A program made the translations under genes and the position numbers. A stretch of 64,000 nt of DNA from Lumbricus terrestris (lineage: Eukaryota > Annelida > Clitellata > Crassiclitellata > Lumbricidae). Below, piece after piece: positions 21,931 through 34,308 of this stretch. The stretch covers positions 15,974,564 to 16,038,563 of the forward strand of contig OX457052.1 of the NCBI GenBank assembly GCA_949752735.1, read 5' to 3'. Numbering within the stretch: position 1 is the stretch's first letter; each line of letters starts with the position of its first letter. The notes under the pieces were generated by a model. The model saw only the letters and a program-made list of their open reading frames with translations. It searched no databases and was not told the origin of the DNA.

Positions 21931-23170
21931 CATAATGAATCACGTCCTAAAAGTTGGGGGAACCATAATAATAAAGTTAGGGGACCACTCAAAAGTTGGG
22001 GGACGCGTCCCGTGGGTCCCATAGGGTGGTTGCGCCTATGGGTCCAAGGTTGGGGATGGTCGATCCAGTGAGTATAGGGATGAGGGAATTATGGCTGAAA
22101 GCTGTGCAGCCAAGGCAGAGGCGTGGTCATCAAACTGTTGGGACAAACATTAGACCAATTATACTATCACAATAACGCTAATGGGAGCTATGTTTCCCAA
22201 GCTGACCAAGGTTGGCTTTGACCGTAGGAAAGGGTCAACAAGTCTTGTATGGTATTTGGTGCGAATCACGGAAGCCCGACACCTTAATTACTCTACGGGC
22301 CTGCCTTCCACTGAAAACCACAACGGTACACGCATGTTAATAATGCATGGTCAACGACAGACAAATAGGAGTGACGGAGATTTGGAGACCCGAGTGTATA
22401 AGCCTACATGGGATTAAAAATAAAACGCTATGCGGCTGCTATTATACAGCTATACGTATGCCTATTACAAGGGCGGACTCCCACCATGGGGCAATCCGCA
22501 AACCTCGGCCTTTAATTACTAACAACTGTGCCATAGTTAGTCTGAACTTATTCATGACATAGGCTATAAATAGACTAGGCCTATGCACTAGTATGCAGTC
22601 AGAGGAACCGACATCACTCCACTGGACATTATCCCCCGGACATTACCTCCCCCCTCCGAACAAAAACCATGGGCGGAGACTTAGGGGGCAGCAGGGCTTT
22701 TTTAACGTGCAGTTGTACGCAAAATGTGCAGTTCTAAATGGACTTGTGCAGTTGTAGAAGCACTTCTATCACAAGTTCTGTGCAGTTAAAACTAGCAAAA
22801 AAGGTCATTGTCCTCCGATTTGAAGTAATTTACCATGGAGGATGGGAAAGGAAAGAAGGGTTGTGCAGTTCTAAAAATTCCTTTAAAACAGCCCTGGGGC
22901 AGGGGACGGTCTCCTCAATCAATGTGGTGGGGGACGGCCCATGCATTTGTCCCGCCGGGCCAACCGTTAAGCGTTAGGACATGTCACGTTAGAAGCGATG
23001 TCTAAAAAAACATCAACATTTTTGGCAGATAATATTGAGTTTTTTCGTCGACATTTTTCGGACCGGATGACTAAAAAAGGTCATCAACCTTTTTGGCCGG
23101 CAAAAATGCAAAATTTCGTCGGCGACTCAGCCATTCGTCCGCCCCAAATATATAGCGCTATAAAATAACT
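21931..23170. other. Intergenic sequence with short repeats
   Basis: 21,937-22,005 holds several AAAAGTTGGGGGA motifs; the same ATCACGTCCTAAAAGTTGG occurs at 13,940-13,957 on the other side of the LTR element, so the element landed in or next to a repeated module. 22,705-22,880 has several GTGCAGTT motifs. No gene seen. Confidence 0.5.
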
Positions 23171-23341
23171 AACTTGTTTTGGGCTTGCAGCGTTTGTGCC
23201 CAACGCACATGAGAATTTTCGTTTTGGTCTACTTCCGACACGGAGCTCGTTCACTATCAAGAGGGACTCGCTTGAACAGAAACGTTGTTAGATAGTTTGG
23301 TTATTTCGAAAACTTCAGACGTTCCTATCAAATCATTCGAA

Positions 23342-26300
23342 ATGTCTTCAAATCCATTTTACGAAGGAGGGTACAAGCGTGGTGGCAACAGAGAAGGACG
23401 AAGTGGAGGAGGAGGCGGCGGCGGTGGCGGCGGCGCTGGCGATGCCGGGTAGGTGTTTCTCGTTCGCTCGAGTTGAAGCGTGCTTTGGTCGCCATTACTC
23501 TTTGTAACAGGTCAAAATGGCGTTCCTTAGCGTTACCAATGTGTTCAAAGCGATCGTTTAAAACCTGGTTAAATATTGCATTTAGTACAAAGTGATTGCT
23601 ACAAATTATTGCTTGTGATCGTGTTATGAATTGGCATAACTAAAATTCAAATAAATAGATGTAAAAGGATGCGTTTTGTCGACGAATCTTGTCATGAAAA
23701 TGTATGAGTGTATAAAAATTTAAACTAATTTAAGCTAAATTTTATATGATTATATGCGAAAGAAGTCAGAAAGGCTTGACCGAGTAGTTTACTTGATACA
23801 CAAAGGAACAAAACGATTTACGGAGAGTTAAGGAGATCGTAATGGAAGTGATGAAGTACATTAAAATAGGAGGACCATTGAAAATTTGTGTGAAACGAGA
23901 CAGTCCTGCGATTTCCAGGTTATACAACGAGCAAGAGTTAATAAAATTAAAACAATCCCAAGACTTTACTGAACTAATTTGTAGATAATATAATAAATTA
24001 TATATGGTTTGAAATTGAGTTACAGATTATTACATGTTTCATGTGATATTTTAAATGTTAACTTGCAGCTCTATAAAGTAAGGGATTTCAAAGCTATGTA
24101 TTACACTGCAAGTTTTGGAGAACGTCATAAAAAGGGGAAAAACGGTATTTGTTATAATTATCTCAAGGGTGTTCTTTTTATCTCGCGTTCAATAATGTAA
24201 AATCATGATTGGACTTGCATAGACTAATTCAGCTAAGAAATAAATGACATCCGAAGTACTCTTAATACTTTGACTGATTAATTTTGTGATTTTTGTTTAC
24301 AGAAAAATCTTTGTTGGTGGATTGAACAGAGAAACATCAGATGGTATGTGTTCTAATAAAATTAAAACTTTCATTGTTTCTATGCATTTGCATTACAGAC
24401 ACTACACAGTGTCTGCATAAAGGAATCATTAAAAATGAAGAATGAATGAATGAATATGTCGGTACTATAATCAGAGGATGGTCATTCGGGAACTAAAACA
24501 TAATTTATGGCCAGTTGCTTAGTGGCATCACACAATATATGTTCAATTGAGCACTTGTTATAGAGCCCTTCAAGTTTTCTAATCAGAGGTGCTCCCGTCT
24601 ACAGAGTGGACACTCGTCTGAGTTTCACGCTGTAAGTGCATTCATGAGCGATTGCGAGTGAAGGACTTGCTCAAGGTCCCTACGTGTCCGCTTGAGGCGA
24701 TTTGAACCCGCAGCCTTTTAGCACCATGGCGCCATACATACCCCTTCATCACCACATCCCACAATATAATTAATTTTGTTTGTGACACTAAGCAAATTTT
24801 ATGTGAATAACGGCAAATATAATTTTTTTTGGTTTGAAACAATTTTTTGAAGGGTCCTTGCATTTCTTTCAAACCGGTGTTTGTTGTCTTGTACAGATGA
24901 TCTGAAAAACTATTTTTCCAACTATGGTGTTGTGACGGAATGCATGGTCAAACGTGACCCAAACACCGGATCATCACGAGGCTTCGGCTTTGTCAGTTTT
25001 GCTGAGCCATCCAGTGTTGATCATGTAAGTATAACAACCGTCCTGTTTATCTGAAATAAACAGTTTTAATTTTAACTTTTTAATTTGATGATTTTATTTA
25101 TTTAAAGACAAAAATCCCGGATGATTTCTTAGATTTAGAATATCTTATAATTTTGGAAAAGATACTTTGCATATTGAATTTTTCAGGTTGATTAAGGAAA
25201 CTGGTTGTTGTCATTTAGTTAAATTAATTATCAGAATATTATATGTATGCTAGTGGTTAGACAAAATTAGAATTGCTAGAAATGTTTTTGGATGTTTTTA
25301 ATACTGCTGGTTTATTATATTGTTAATTTTTCATGAAACTAACAAGAGTTTAGCAAAACACTTGCTCAAGCAACAGATTCTATTATTCTAGGTTTTGGCT
25401 GAAAGCTCACACGTTCTCCAGGGCAAAACTATTGATCCAAAAAGAGCGAAAGCACGTACTGGTAATGAAGAATGCACAAAGGTCTTTGTTGGTGGATTAG
25501 ACCCAAATCTAGCAGAATCCGACATAAGAGAATACTTCGGTCGATTTGGAAAAGTAAGAATTTGCATTGCAGATTTTAATTAATGTGCATTAATAATAGT
25601 TTGGTTGTACAGTGAAAGCTGGCCGCATTTTTGAAGGCTCTTGTGATGGGTAGTAATGCATTTTTAATTTTATCCCATAATTGCATTGATTTTTGTGTGA
25701 TAGGGTTTTAGCTAAGGGTTTGTAAAAATAATGCTGCATACAGCTTGGAATTTTGAGCAAGTCCTTGGTTTTAAATGAAGGTCATAACATGATTCTTTCT
25801 CTCTGATCATACATAGTAAAAGATTATTGTTCTTGCTGAATAAACTGCTGTGACTGCACCCAATTTAGAATTTCTCTTTGAATCTGTTCGTTCTGCTCAA
25901 TAGATTTTGTCACTTTGATTGCCATCATAGAATGCTCTATGTCTCATTTAGACTGATGTTGATATTGACCTGGTTATAGTTGAGTGTTTTGTGTCATTAT
26001 TTGATGCCTCGTGCATAAGACATGTTATTGCCTAAATGCAGTTAAGCTATCATGATGCTGATTTCCCTTTAAATTGATTATCCATCATCTTGTCAAACTC
26101 TATTATTTGTATAATTGTATATAGACCCCTATTAAGTGAGACTTGTCCCTTTTGTGCTGCCTTTTGTTCCCTGACCTGCCTTCAATGTAATTACTGAATG
26201 AGGTTATGTTGTAATTAATACTTAACACTTGTGTAACACTGTTTGTATATTTACTTTGGGAATAATAAATAGGATTCAATAAATAATTTTTCGAATTTAA

Positions 26301-29300
26301 TTGGCATTGTCATGATACAGAGGCCAAAAAAATAATGCTGTGTTTCCGGTAACAGAGCTAAAAAAAATTGGGTAGGTAGGTCGAAAAATATTTTTATTTT
26401 GTAAAATATTTTTATACAGTGATTATCCGAAAAATTACACCCCACTACTTTTTTTTGCGTGAAAGGTACACGCTGCAGCAAAGTACGTGTTTTAAGCAAG
26501 TATAAACTGCCTATTTCCTCGACTGTCTGCACCTAAAACTGCTCTAGAAAACAGTTCTATTAATTTCATTTTGTTAATATCTTTTCTGGTAAGATAAAGT
26601 GGGAAGGGAAGGGGAAGATGAGTGCGAACACAACATCACTGCTAGGGGTCGTTCCAGACTGGCCAAGCCAGTTACTAGTTACACCTAGAGGTCGCTAGAT
26701 TTATTTTCCCTAGTCACCGTTAGAGGTGGCTCAAGTGAGAATGATAAGGCTAGAGGTTTCTCAAGATTGGCAGCCAGGAAGTAGTTAGGCAGGCGTAAAA
26801 CTCTAATGCAGTGTCCACACTGTAGTTGGGAGCGCTTCTGAGTAGTTAGCTTGAACAGGTGCTATAGAAATTGAGAGATCAATAAAATAAAATGAGACAT
26901 TCTATTCACTTGAAAACTGTTCCTTTTGGCCATGCTGGAGTCGGGAACCCTCTGAGTAGTTTCCTTGATGAGGTGCTATATAACTACTTGAATGAATGAA
27001 TGTTAAATCCTTCACCAAAGAGTGCTCTAAATAAAAGAAAACTGCTCAGTGAGCGTAAGAGAGCAGAGTTAGCAGAAGAGAGCACTCTGAGCACAAAAAG
27101 GCACAGTAAGCACAAGAGCACACTGAGCAAAAGAGAGTAGAAAGAGGCAGAGAGCAAAGGAGGGCACAGTGATCACAAGAGAGCCCAGTCAGCTTAGGAA
27201 GTTAAAGTGAGCAAAAATGGACGGAAAAACAGCTAGTTAAACTATAAACTTGCAGCAGGCTGTGTATGGCCATCAAGTGCTACAGGGTAGATGGCACTGT
27301 ACTTAATGCCTGCAATGAGCTATCGTGAGATGGATGGATCCGATTTGATCAGGGTCTGTGACAACAGAGGCCGTTACCCTGGACAGAAATTTGCTCGGGG
27401 GTATTACAGCACTCAAGAGCTTTCCTTTCAGATCTATTACTCTCTCCCCCATCCACCCCACAACCGCCTGCCTTGTGAAACTACGTGGGAAACTATTGAT
27501 TGCTCTAATTAACAGACCATTAAATACCTTGAAAGACGGCTGCTTACGATCGTTGCCTGGCTTAGTGAATGCTATGTACATCTCGTATACGGAAGACAAT
27601 GCCACTGTAAATTTTAAAAATCCACAAAATTTTCCGAGTCGTGGCAATAAAAGTGAGACGGTCGGGTTAGCAGAAACATGTGCTAAGATCCAACTCTATA
27701 TGGAAGGCAATGCCACTGTATTATGTTAATAAAAAAAAAATTAAAAATGAAAAAAAAATTTAAAAAATTTTTAATAAAATTTTTTTAAATAAATTTTTTA
27801 CAAAATTATTTGAGTCGCGGCAATAAAAGAGGGTCGGTCGGGTTACCGGAAACACAACATTATTTTTTTTGGCCTACAGATTAATAATTATAATGCACAG
27901 ATGCTCATTGTCATGAGTTAATGCAGGCCTGGCGTTCTGTCGTCAGATTGAGATGTTCTGCTGCGGATGTACGAGTGGAGCAAACGGCCAGATAATATTT
28001 TGACATTGTATAATTTTTTGTTGTTAGATTGAGACGTTGGAATTGCCATTTGACCGCGAAAAGAATCAAAGAAGGGGTTTCTGCTTCGTCAGTTTTGAGT
28101 CTTCAGATGCTGTGGAGACACTCTGCGCAAACGCCAAGCACAACATTGGCGGAAGAGAGGTAAAACAAACCGCCGACAGTTGTGATGTTTGGTGTAGTAT
28201 GTAGTTGTTGATATGAAGTTTAAATTTATATTTTTGTTGGAAACTCAGGAAATACATTGTAACCAGTAACTCTATATAAATGGTACATTTTGTTGTAAAC
28301 TCAAGAATACATTAAACTGTAACCAGTTACTCTATATAAATAGTTCATTTTGTTGTAAACTCAATGATACATTAAACTGTAACAAGTAACTCTATATAAA
28401 TAGTTCATTTTGTTGTAAACTCAAGAATGCATTAAATTGTAACCAGTAACTCTATAAATTGTTCATTTTAATTTGGTTTGCTTGATGCTTTGGGTTCACA
28501 TACTTTCAGCTGTTGGACAGTTATGTGTTAATCTTCTCAATTCTGTGATCTAAAGTTTCTATATATATCCTAATTTTGTTGATAAGCTGCTGTTTTTGTA
28601 TCTAATTTTAGTCTCTCGTGCTTGTAGTGTTTCTGTGATTTTTAAAGTAATGACATGTGCCAGTTATTTCGTAAATTTGTAAAGAACTATCTATACCAAG
28701 ATCTCTGTTTATCTAACTAGTTTTGTTCTTGGCTTTGTACTGGTATTTTTTAGTTCTTATTAGGAGTGTCACTATTATCCGAAATCATTGTCTAATAAAT
28801 GTTTTAGTGTATAATTTTTAGATGACGAATTTCTTACGGACACTGAATCGCAGTTAACATCAGTTTCTCTAGCGGTTAAAGCCATATAGTTCTAAACCTA
28901 TGGCAGACTGTGTCAGTGCTCACCTGCAAAGTTGCATTTCCGTTTTTTTCCAGTTTGCCCTGGAGACGAGAAGGAAATAACACAGAGTGGCGAACTGCCG
29001 GAAAGGTTGACAAATAATTCAACCAAGTCGTCGCAGACCCCACACCTCTGTCTTCTAACTTAGCCTCTTTTAATACTGCTAATCTAGTCTTAACCACGAC
29101 ACTACCAGTTACTTATGATCCTAATGTCTTCTAAACAACGTACAATTGCGTCTTGTACATAATTGTCGGGGTATTGCTGATGATGACATTATCAGATGGT
29201 GTATGAAGTTATGTAAATTCCTGTTTAGCTGACCTCAATCACTCTGGCAAGGAGTTCAGAGCATTGCGTATGCTTTTGCCTGTCCTATATATTAGTGTTG

Positions 29301-31449
29301 TATGATAATATTTTAAAATAAGTATGCTATTAACAGCATTTTAAATCTTAAAACCCTTTTTTAGTCCTTTGGGCAGACATTTAAAATGCCATGTTGGCTG
29401 TTGTGAAACATGCAGTATTTAAATTTCCTAGTTCAGTAATAGAATTTGTAGAGATTGAACTTTTAAAATACAGTGTAAAATTGGCTAAAGTTGGTTAATT
29501 TGGAAATAGCTTAGAAATGCTTCTAGATTAGTCGAGAATAATTTACTTACTGGTTATAGTTATTAATAATTAATCAATTAAAAGTTTATTGGACACTGAG
29601 CCAGCATCTGAGGTGAGCAATTTATTGTAGCTCAATACAGAAACATATTAAATATTTAAAAAGTTATATTTAAAATTTGTTAATTGATTATTTTCTATAA
29701 ATTCTTCTAGCATGGTTTAGATAAATTGCTAGTTGTAATTCAATGGCATTATGCTGGTTTAATTATGTAAATTATCTGGAGTATAAATTTACAGTAATTT
29801 GTAATTTTTTTAATGTTTGGTTGTTTAAACAGTAGCATTGAGGTTAAACTCTATCAATACGTCTAGAGTGGATTAAAATGTATGAGTGTAGTTAAAATAA
29901 TATCAGAACAACACTAATTAACGCTAAGTATCTTGGTCCTAAATTGCACTTGGCATCTCCTAGTGTTTACTTTCACCAGACCTTGCAATTGCATTTTATG
30001 TTGCACTGTGATCTTGTAAACTGATTTGTGCGTGTGGTGATCTTTAATTCTTGTATTCGCTGATACCGGATTCTGTTTGTAGGTTGATGTTAAAAAAGCA
30101 ACACCGAAAGGAGCACAGCAGGCACAATCACGAGGAGGCGGTCGTGGTGGAATGAGAGGCGGTCCGGGAGCTGGAAGAGGTTTGTAACAGTGCTGTTCTG
30201 GTACAATAATAATAATATAATATTTTTTCTTTAATGAAACGCTTGCATACGTCCAGTGCTGTACATGGTCAAGTTATGCAGTTTTTTTTAATTAACATCA
30301 AACTTGACTACTAACAGAACAGACAGCCTGCAATAACACAGTGCTTATAGCAGCCTACAAAGTGTGTCTGCACTACGGGGCGTGAGTACGCTACCGGGCC
30401 CCCTAATGCAACCTAGTTTTCCACCAAATTTTATTTGATTATTTTTTGGCAGAAGTATTCAAAATAATTAATCCTTCAATTTGCTACATTTATTGTAATT
30501 TTGTGGCTTGAAATTTTAACCTGCTTCTTAATATTTTAATGTTTATATCTAGAAATGATGAGCTAGCTACTGCTCTGTTGTTAACTGTAACTAACTGTTC
30601 TTTTTGTTATGCAGGTGGAGCTCCAGATCCGTATGGTGGTGGCCCATGGAATGCACCTGGTGGTGGATATGCAGCACCAGCAGCTGCCCAGCCATACGGG
30701 GGTGGCTATGACTACAGCGCCTATTATGGTCAGCAGAGTTCTTACCCTGGATACGGCCAGCAGCCTCAGACCGGGTATGCTGACCCATATGGACAGGCTT
30801 ATGGATCAAGTGGAGGTTAGAATTTACTGACTACGTATAGGAAATTTAGATGCTTATGATGTTCAGAAACTGCAAAACATGAGACACTGCAAACGTAAAT
30901 GCTGCACCATAGCAATTCCTATTCAGTTCAGCTTTGTTGTTTATTAAAAAAATTAAAATAAAGCACAGGCTTCCTTTTAGAATGGTTAGTAAGGAATTAA
31001 CTTAGCACAGCAAGTGCTATAATGTTCCTTAGTTGAGTTGTAGTAAAATTGTATTGCGCTACTTTGCTCAAATGTGCTTTTTTATTTTGTGGGTTGCTCA
31101 ACTGACTGCGTTTTTATTTTATAGGTTATGATTATTCGTCTTGGTATGGTGGAGCTAATCCAGGCTAGTACTTTCAGTTATTTTTCTTCGAGTGCAGCAG
31201 GAGCTTTATATATAGTGTTAACTTTTCTAATACTGAAATTTAAGTTCAAGGTCTTGGTGGTTCCAAAATATTCAATTCCTAGTGTAGATGTTTTATGGTT
31301 GAATTTAAGACAATGTGAATGAAACAATGTGAATGAAACTGGTCTTTCTGTTTGCAGCGCCTTCAGGGCAGCAACAACAGCCCAATGGAGTTGGTCCTTA
31401 CGGACGAGGTCAGAGAGGAGCCGGTGAAAACAGATATCAGCCGTACTAA
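23342..31449 (+). CDS. HNRNPAB/D-like: hnRNP A/B-D family RNA-binding protein (two RRMs, Gly/Tyr-rich tail)
   Basis: Coding exons: 23342-23448, 24303-24343, 24897-25024, 25392-25553, 28028-28159, 30083-30179, 30615-30815, 31125-31163 and 31358-31449. All junctions keep frame, giving 332 aa. The N-terminus is Gly-rich. RRM1 (residues ~37-110) has RNP2 KIFVGGL and RNP1 [11 protein letters not shown]2 (~122-198) has KVFVGGL and RRGFCFVSF, then [10 protein letters not shown]. Residues ~200-332 form an RGG/GY-rich tail ending ENRYQPY, the C-terminus typical of hnRNP D/AB proteins. Length fits the family (~300-355 aa). Likely roles are nuclear pre-mRNA binding, splicing, and mRNA stability or localisation. 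The start is the first ATG before the Gly run. Exon 31125-31163 is 39 nt with phase 1 on both sides, so it can be skipped; its donor would be GC (CAG|GCTAGT). AATAAA hexamers at 32465 and 33283 are possible 3' ends. The exact orthologue within hnRNP D/AB/DL/Squid cannot be fixed by eye. Confidence 0.93.
24553..24748 (-). mobile_element. tRNA-derived SINE copy in an hnRNP intron
   Basis: Minus strand: a diverged tRNA-like head with a B-box-like GGTTCAAATCG, a CCTTGAGCAAGTCCTTCACT-type body, and a tail containing CGGGAGCACCTCTGA-like and CTTGAAGGGCTCTATAACAA-like sequence. Same family as 32128-32330. It lies between coding exons 2 and 3. Confidence 0.75.
26322..27874. mobile_element. 1.55-kb TIR element with 6-bp target duplication
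   Basis: The left end GGCCAAAAAAATAATGCTGT (continuing GTTTCCGGTAAC) matches the reverse complement of the right end over ~32 bp. Both ends are flanked by TACAGA (26316-26321 and 27875-27880), a perfect 6-bp target duplication. A subterminal GGCAATAAAAGTGAGACGGT module at about 27,642 recurs diverged at about 27,820. There is no recognisable transposase, so it is non-autonomous. GGCC termini with a 6-bp duplication do not point me to a specific superfamily. It sits in hnRNP intron 4. Confidence 0.8.
26795..27000 (+). mobile_element. Two SINE/LINE tail fragments
   Basis: 26,797-26,870 (ACTCTAATGCAGTGTCCACA... TTGAACAGGTGCTATAGAAA) and 26,935-27,000 (GAGTCGGGAACCCTCTGAGT... AGGTGCTATATAACTA, then GAATGAATG) match the shared SINE/LINE 3' tail. 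They are nested in the TIR element. Confidence 0.7.
28236..28475 (+). repeat. ~61-bp tandem repeat, four copies
   Basis: Units of TTTTGTTGTAAACTCAAGAA, TACATTAAACTGTAACCAGT and AACTCTATATAAATAGTTCA, in the hnRNP intron just after exon 5. Confidence 0.9.
30275..30415 (+). repeat. Dispersed repeat shared with 60.2 kb
   Basis: TTAATTAACATCAAACTTGA, ACTACTAACAGAACAGACAG and AGCAGCCTACAAAG recur in the same order at 60,212-60,290. No coding content. Located in hnRNP intron 6. Confidence 0.7.
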
Positions 31450-31924
31450 GTAAGTTGAATTATATGCGTTGGCTGTTGTTTGTGTTCCCATGTTTCTAAT
31501 TTATGTTTGGTGCTCATGATTCTTGTGTCAGTATTATTTTGTGTTCATTTATGTTAACGTTTATCAATTCAGTTGTTTTATGACTTCCGAAGAGGGAAGA
31601 GCTTGCATCATCAAAGTGTAGGTAAATGCTGATACGGAGGTTGTGCCTACTGCAGATTTAATAGCTAAATTTGGTTCATGTTCATTGTTCATCTATAGGT
31701 ATTGTGTTCATAGGCATTTCGATAATTTGCCTTCAAGCGACTGCATACTGCAGGCTTTTGCTGTATATGAACGATTTTTAAGATGGAATCGGTTTGAAAG
31801 ACAATGAATGGGCTGTCCTTTTATGACATACACAAGACGGGGTTACTAGATTTAAACAATTTACATGTATGTCTGGGGAGGGGTCCGGCAAAATGTATGT
31901 ACCACGTACCTACAGTGGATTTCT

Positions 31925-32008
31925 AATTGTGGCGTCCACATTAACCGGGAGCACCTCTGAGTAGTTTTTTATTGAAGGAGCACTATATAAATGTTTGAAT
32001 GAATGAAT
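31925..32008 (+). mobile_element. SINE/LINE tail fragment with GAATGAATGAA end
   Basis: CCGGGAGCACCTCTGAGTAG, then TTGAAGGAGCACTATATAAA and TGAATGAATGAA: the same 3' end as the LINE at 56.45-56.53 kb. Confidence 0.8.
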
Positions 32009-32127
32009 TAACCTATATTTATAACTATTGTAGTCCTCCATTTCGTTTGATTGCATTATAATTAATTCTATTCAGAGCTAAACCGTAAACCATAACAGTT
32101 GACAATTTTTTAAGTGTATAATATTTC

Positions 32128-32330
32128 GGGCGTGGTGGTGCAGTGGTTATGTTCGTCGCCATGCAGCCGAAGGGTTGCAGGTTCGAATCCACCTCAAGTT
32201 GCTGCGTAAGGACTTTGGGCAAGTCCTTAGCGCTTCGGCGTGAAACTCTGATGCAGTGTCCGCTCTGTAGTCGGGAGCGCCTCTGAGTAGCGAACTTGAA
32301 GGGTCGCTATAACAAATGCACATACAAATG
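32128..32330 (+). mobile_element. Full-length tRNA-derived SINE
   Basis: The pol III A box TGGTGCAGTGG is at 32136-32146 and the B box GGTTCGAATCC at 32180-32190, with tRNA-like spacing. A body (GGACTTTGGGCAAGTCCTTA) follows, then a tail GTCGGGAGCGCCTCTGAGTA...GAAGGGTCGCTATAACAAAT. The tail matches the 3' end of the LINE at 55.5-56.5 kb, so the LINE machinery probably mobilises it. It lies downstream of the hnRNP stop, in a possible 3' UTR intron. Confidence 0.88.
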
Positions 32331-34308
32331 TGCTCTTAGATTTTGGTACTGGAGTTTGATAGTATCAGGCTAGTAGAAGAGCGGCCTAAATAAGGCCATT
32401 TTTCTTATTCTTTAGTCCATCCAGACATTTTCAAATTATTATTTGGCTAGTATTTCGGATATGAAATAAAGATGGTAGCGTATGTTCAATATGTGTGTCC
32501 CTTGTACGTCAAGATAGCAAAAATATTATTTACAATGGGTGTGATAATTTGTGGTCCCAACTTTGAATGTTTTGTTTTTTTGCTGTTGCAGGTTGCGAGT
32601 TGGAAATTGTGCAACACATAAAGCAGCAGTTGCATAATTTCTGTTTTGTAAATAATTTGAGACAAACTGTTCATTTGATTTATCAGACAGAAAGTTTTCA
32701 TTTCTGGACAGGAACTGCAGTCAGTTTAGGTGGCTTAATATTAAATGCCGTCATTTCTGTGATTCAAGAAATTAGACTGACAAAAGGTGTAATTTCTGGT
32801 AGTCACATTAGATGGCTTGTAATATTAGCATCACTGTTTGTGATTTAAGAATTTAAACTGACGAAGAAATGTTCAAGTGTTTGTTGTATGTACGTGCAGA
32901 CTTCAAGCTCATTCATGAAATGGAGTAATGTATACTGTCCTCCCTCTTTCTCCATATTTCCTCTTGTGTCTTGTCATTCTGTTCCTCGTCTCTTTTCTAC
33001 TTCCTCCTTTCCACTTCCCCCGTTTCCTTTTAGCCTTGGGGCTGCCCACATGTACGAAGCAGAATGGGTCACAGGATTTAGCGATTTGTTTACGGGGTTC
33101 AGGCAAACTATTCAAGATCTGGTCTAATTATGACGTCGACAGTATAACTTGTCTTGTGATCGCCCGATGGCGGCATACGACATACAGTTAGTTTAAGGAT
33201 GTGAGGTTCAACAAAAGTAATCCTAGCCTACTGCAAATACAGTGAAATAGCCTTTGTGAGGGGGTAGAGAAGCTTATTTGTAAATAAACGTGGGGTTCAA
33301 GAAAATTTAAGGGAAGGTATGAAAATGATTTTTTTATTGCTCCTTTTCTTTCTACTCCATTCATTGCTCCACAGTACCCCCCCCCCCCATCCATTTCTTT
33401 GTCTTGCACTACAATTTTCAAAGTTAGCTACAGGAAGTTTTTTTCTTTGCCCCGTAAGACCAGTCAACTATCAAGATCTAGGATCTAAATAATTATCTTT
33501 GACCTAATGGACCAACATTATACCCATCATAACCCATGGTGTACTAGTTTGTCAAAAGGATCTAAACTGAAGCATGTCAAGCATGTAAGAACTTTATACT
33601 TCAATTGTACTTTATTATTATAAAACTTGTATATAACGTGCCTAAAATGCATGCAAAATGATACAAATTTAACACATAACAAAAAAGCATGTAATAAGTG
33701 ACGAACAAGCCAGTATAAATTGCCATTAAAGTGATAAAATAATGGCATAAAAATTTGTTAAGCGTATTAAAAAAGCAAACTATATTGGCAAGAAGAATAA
33801 CATTGTTACCATGAGTGGACTAGAATGTGCCTATGAGAATGTGACCTTCCATTTTATATATATATATTATATATGTATATTATATATAGTACAATTTTAA
33901 TAAATGTTCTCCTGATATGATATTCAGTTCCTATTTAGGACTTGTCCATATGTTGTGTACACACTGAGGGGTCACGGGATTTTCGTACGGAATGCAAACT
34001 TCATGATTTATGCAAAAATAAATGTCTGATATGACGCTGACATTAGCTTATTTATAACTTATCCTACAGTCTGATGTCATTTGAGTACAGGAAATTCTAT
34101 TCTGTTCAGATCTCGACAGTAGAGAAAAACGAAAAATAAATAAGTAGCCTATGGTATTTTCATAGACGACTTTAGCTGTCCGTGGAGGTGGGCAGACAAA
34201 GCTTATTTGTATGTACGCGTGGGGTGTTGGCAAATGTACGGAGATGGGGTACAAAACACGTTATTTTTTGCATACATAACATGTGGATGGCTCCTTGGCC
34301 TTCAGCTT

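Larger units (their letters stand above)
31450..34300. other. hnRNP 3' flank / intergenic, no further CDS seen
   Basis: Includes a good acceptor (TTTTGCTGTTGCAG before 32592) that could receive the donor abutting the hnRNP stop codon. AATAAA hexamers occur at 32465 and 33283. A dispersed AAGCTTATTTG(T/C)A module recurs at ~33,271, ~34,200 and (reversed) ~52,550. TA microsatellite at 33,856-33,888. Confidence 0.4.

Noticed and set aside
27303..27729. Overlapping ORFs of 114 and 123 codons inside the TIR element
   Set aside because: Opposite-strand overlap, no recognisable transposase motif and no splice or context support.
32128..32205. tRNA gene (A and B boxes present)
   Set aside because: No full cloverleaf; the head is fused to a SINE body and LINE-type tail, and further copies occur on both strands.
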